Part shown: one piece after another, positions 63,122 through 64,000 of the stretch
Position numbering within the stretch: the stretch's first letter is position 1
Layout: each line of letters starts with the position of its first letter
The notes under the pieces: model-generated
What the model was told of the DNA's origin: nothing
Seen by the model: only the letters and a program-made list of their open reading frames with translations
Database searches by the model: none
Source of the DNA: Flavobacteriaceae bacterium
Lineage (GTDB): Bacteria > Bacteroidota > Bacteroidia > Flavobacteriales > Flavobacteriaceae
NCBI GenBank assembly: GCA_014075215.1
Contig: CP046177.1
Location: 3,658,501-3,722,500, forward strand
Direction of reading: 5' to 3'
DNA: 64,000 nt
Position numbers and translations under genes: made by a program

Positions 63122-64000
63122 TGTCTCGTCCTAAAATAGGGCTACAGTTAATTATTAAAATTTATGCTACATTTTTGTGCACGTAATTAGGTGTTTTATA
63201 ATCTAAAGATAAATGTAATCTTTTATTATTATATAATTTGATTGCATTTTTTGTTGCTTTTTTGGCGTGATTGATATTTGTAAATGTTTGGTCGAGGAAG
63301 AATTCATCTTTTAAAATTCCGTTAACTCTTTCGGCCATTGCGTTTTCGTAGCAATGATTTTCTTGGGTCATACTGATTTGTATCTTTTTTCTTTTCAAAA
63401 TTTGAGTATAAACATTGCTACAATATTGTATTCCTCTATCAGAATGATGTATGATTTCTTCGGTATTTTTAGTTTGATAAATAGCTTTATTTAAAGCTCT
63501 AACACAGCCTTTAAGTTCTAAACTATCACTAATATCATAGCCTACTATTTTTCTTGAATACATATCAGTAATAAGTGCTAAATAACAAAATCCATTTATA
63601 GTTCTTATATAGGTAATATCCGAAGCCCAAACTTGGTTAGGTCTATTAATGATCAGGTCTTTTATGATATTTTTATATTTATAAAAACGATGGTAAGAGT
63701 TGGTTGTTTTAGAAGAATATTTTTTCCTTCTAATTAACAAATTATTTTCTTTTAAGATTCTAAATAACTGGTCTCTACCTATATTTATATTCTGTTTCCT
63801 AAAATCATTATGTAAGGATTTCATTAGCTTTCTAGTACCTTCTCTGGGTAATGTTTTCCTGCTTTTTTTAACAAGCATTATTACATTTTGTTCTATTTGT
63901 TTTTTAAGAACAAACCTTTTTTGATATTTGTAATAAGCATCTCTTTTTAACTCGAAAGCATTACAAATAGTAGCGATGGCGTACCTTCTTTTTTTTCTAT
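63122..64000 (-). mobile_element. IS3-family element type B, copy 3 (runs off window)
   Basis: Starts TGTCTCGTCCTAAAATAGGG, as in copy 1. The visible 879 bp match copies 1 and 2. The orfA side lies beyond the window. Confidence 0.92.
63162..64000 (-). CDS. IS3-family orfB transposase (type B, copy 3), 5' end outside window
   Basis: The C-terminal 279 residues or so of the same orfB as at 41255-42112, with the three DDE segments (VWASDITYI, HHSDRGIQY, ENAMAERVNG). The frame is open to the window edge. Confidence 0.92.
   Translation of the reverse strand, partial: RKKRRYAIATICNAFELKRDAYYKYQKRFVLKKQIEQNVIMLVKKSRKTLPREGTRKLMKSLHNDFRKQNINIGRDQLFRILKENNLLIRRKKYSSKTTNSYHRFYKYKNIIKDLIINRPNQVWASDITYIRTINGFCYLALITDMYSRKIVGYDISDSLELKGCVRALNKAIYQTKNTEEIIHHSDRGIQYCSNVYTQILKRKKIQISMTQENHCYENAMAERVNGILKDEFFLDQTFTNINHAKKATKNAIKLYNNKRLHLSLDYKTPNYVHKNVA

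Noticed and set aside
1..64000. CRISPR arrays, prophage structural genes, tRNA or rRNA genes
   Set aside because: No regularly spaced repeats, phage morphogenesis genes or recognisable RNA gene sequences were seen on either strand. Small RNAs could be missed by eye.

Overview
The window looks like chromosome from a marine-type member of the Flavobacteriaceae (Bacteroidota). It is AT-rich. It carries a SusC-like TonB-dependent receptor whose N-terminus is a carboxypeptidase-regulatory-like domain, a monomeric NADP isocitrate dehydrogenase, a biotin cluster that includes a beta-ketoacyl synthase, and many insertion-sequence families common in that group. I cannot name the genus. I saw no rRNA, tRNA, CRISPR array or prophage structural gene.

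Layout. 1-6.8 kb: an inorganic phosphate permease (cut by the window edge), divergent from a TonB receptor and a secreted lipoprotein that is split by an IS110 element. 6.8-14.4 kb: nested mobile elements (an IS1634 element flanked by direct repeats of about 473 bp, two ISAon1/ISL3 elements and several MITEs), a nonsense-mutated exonuclease gene and a small MORN-repeat protein. 14.4-26.5 kb: housekeeping genes (Ig-like lipoprotein, icd, murQ, yraN, a TlpA-like protein, bioF-bioD-bioA-KAS). 26.5-45.9 kb: an accessory defence region holding a restriction-enzyme fragment, IS3 and ISAon1 copies, a decayed one-polypeptide R-M-S gene in an operon with an AbiE-type toxin-antitoxin pair, an IS1182 split by an IS3, a 1608-residue exonuclease/RecQ/UvrD fusion helicase, and a controller-regulated type II RM system with a frameshifted endonuclease. 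45.9-52.3 kb: a block of ordinary genes (metallophosphoesterase, thioredoxin-like, VWA, MenE-like, CPBP protease). 52.3-64 kb: a second accessory block with IS982, a PLD-type nuclease beside a decapitated adenine methylase, IS3 and IS21 remnants, the missing C-terminal half of the R-M-S gene in opposite orientation, small unknown genes, an XRE regulator with a YhcG/PDDEXK nuclease, and inverted IS3 copies around an IS110 remnant.

How the parts relate. The two accessory blocks behave as one rearranged defence island. The N-terminal and C-terminal parts of one R-M-S gene lie 26 kb apart in opposite orientation, which implies an IS-associated inversion of about 28 kb. Every restriction system I can recognise carries at least one disabling lesion: two nonsense codons plus a split gene, a 4-bp duplication, a truncated methylase, or reduction to a fragment. 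The defence modules are separated by recurrent imperfect-palindrome spacers whose arms differ in sequence but remain complementary and keep the same mismatch positions. These spacers, the exonuclease-RecQ-UvrD fusion and a candidate IS110 bridge RNA are the most interesting items. All calls come from reading the sequence. No database search was run.
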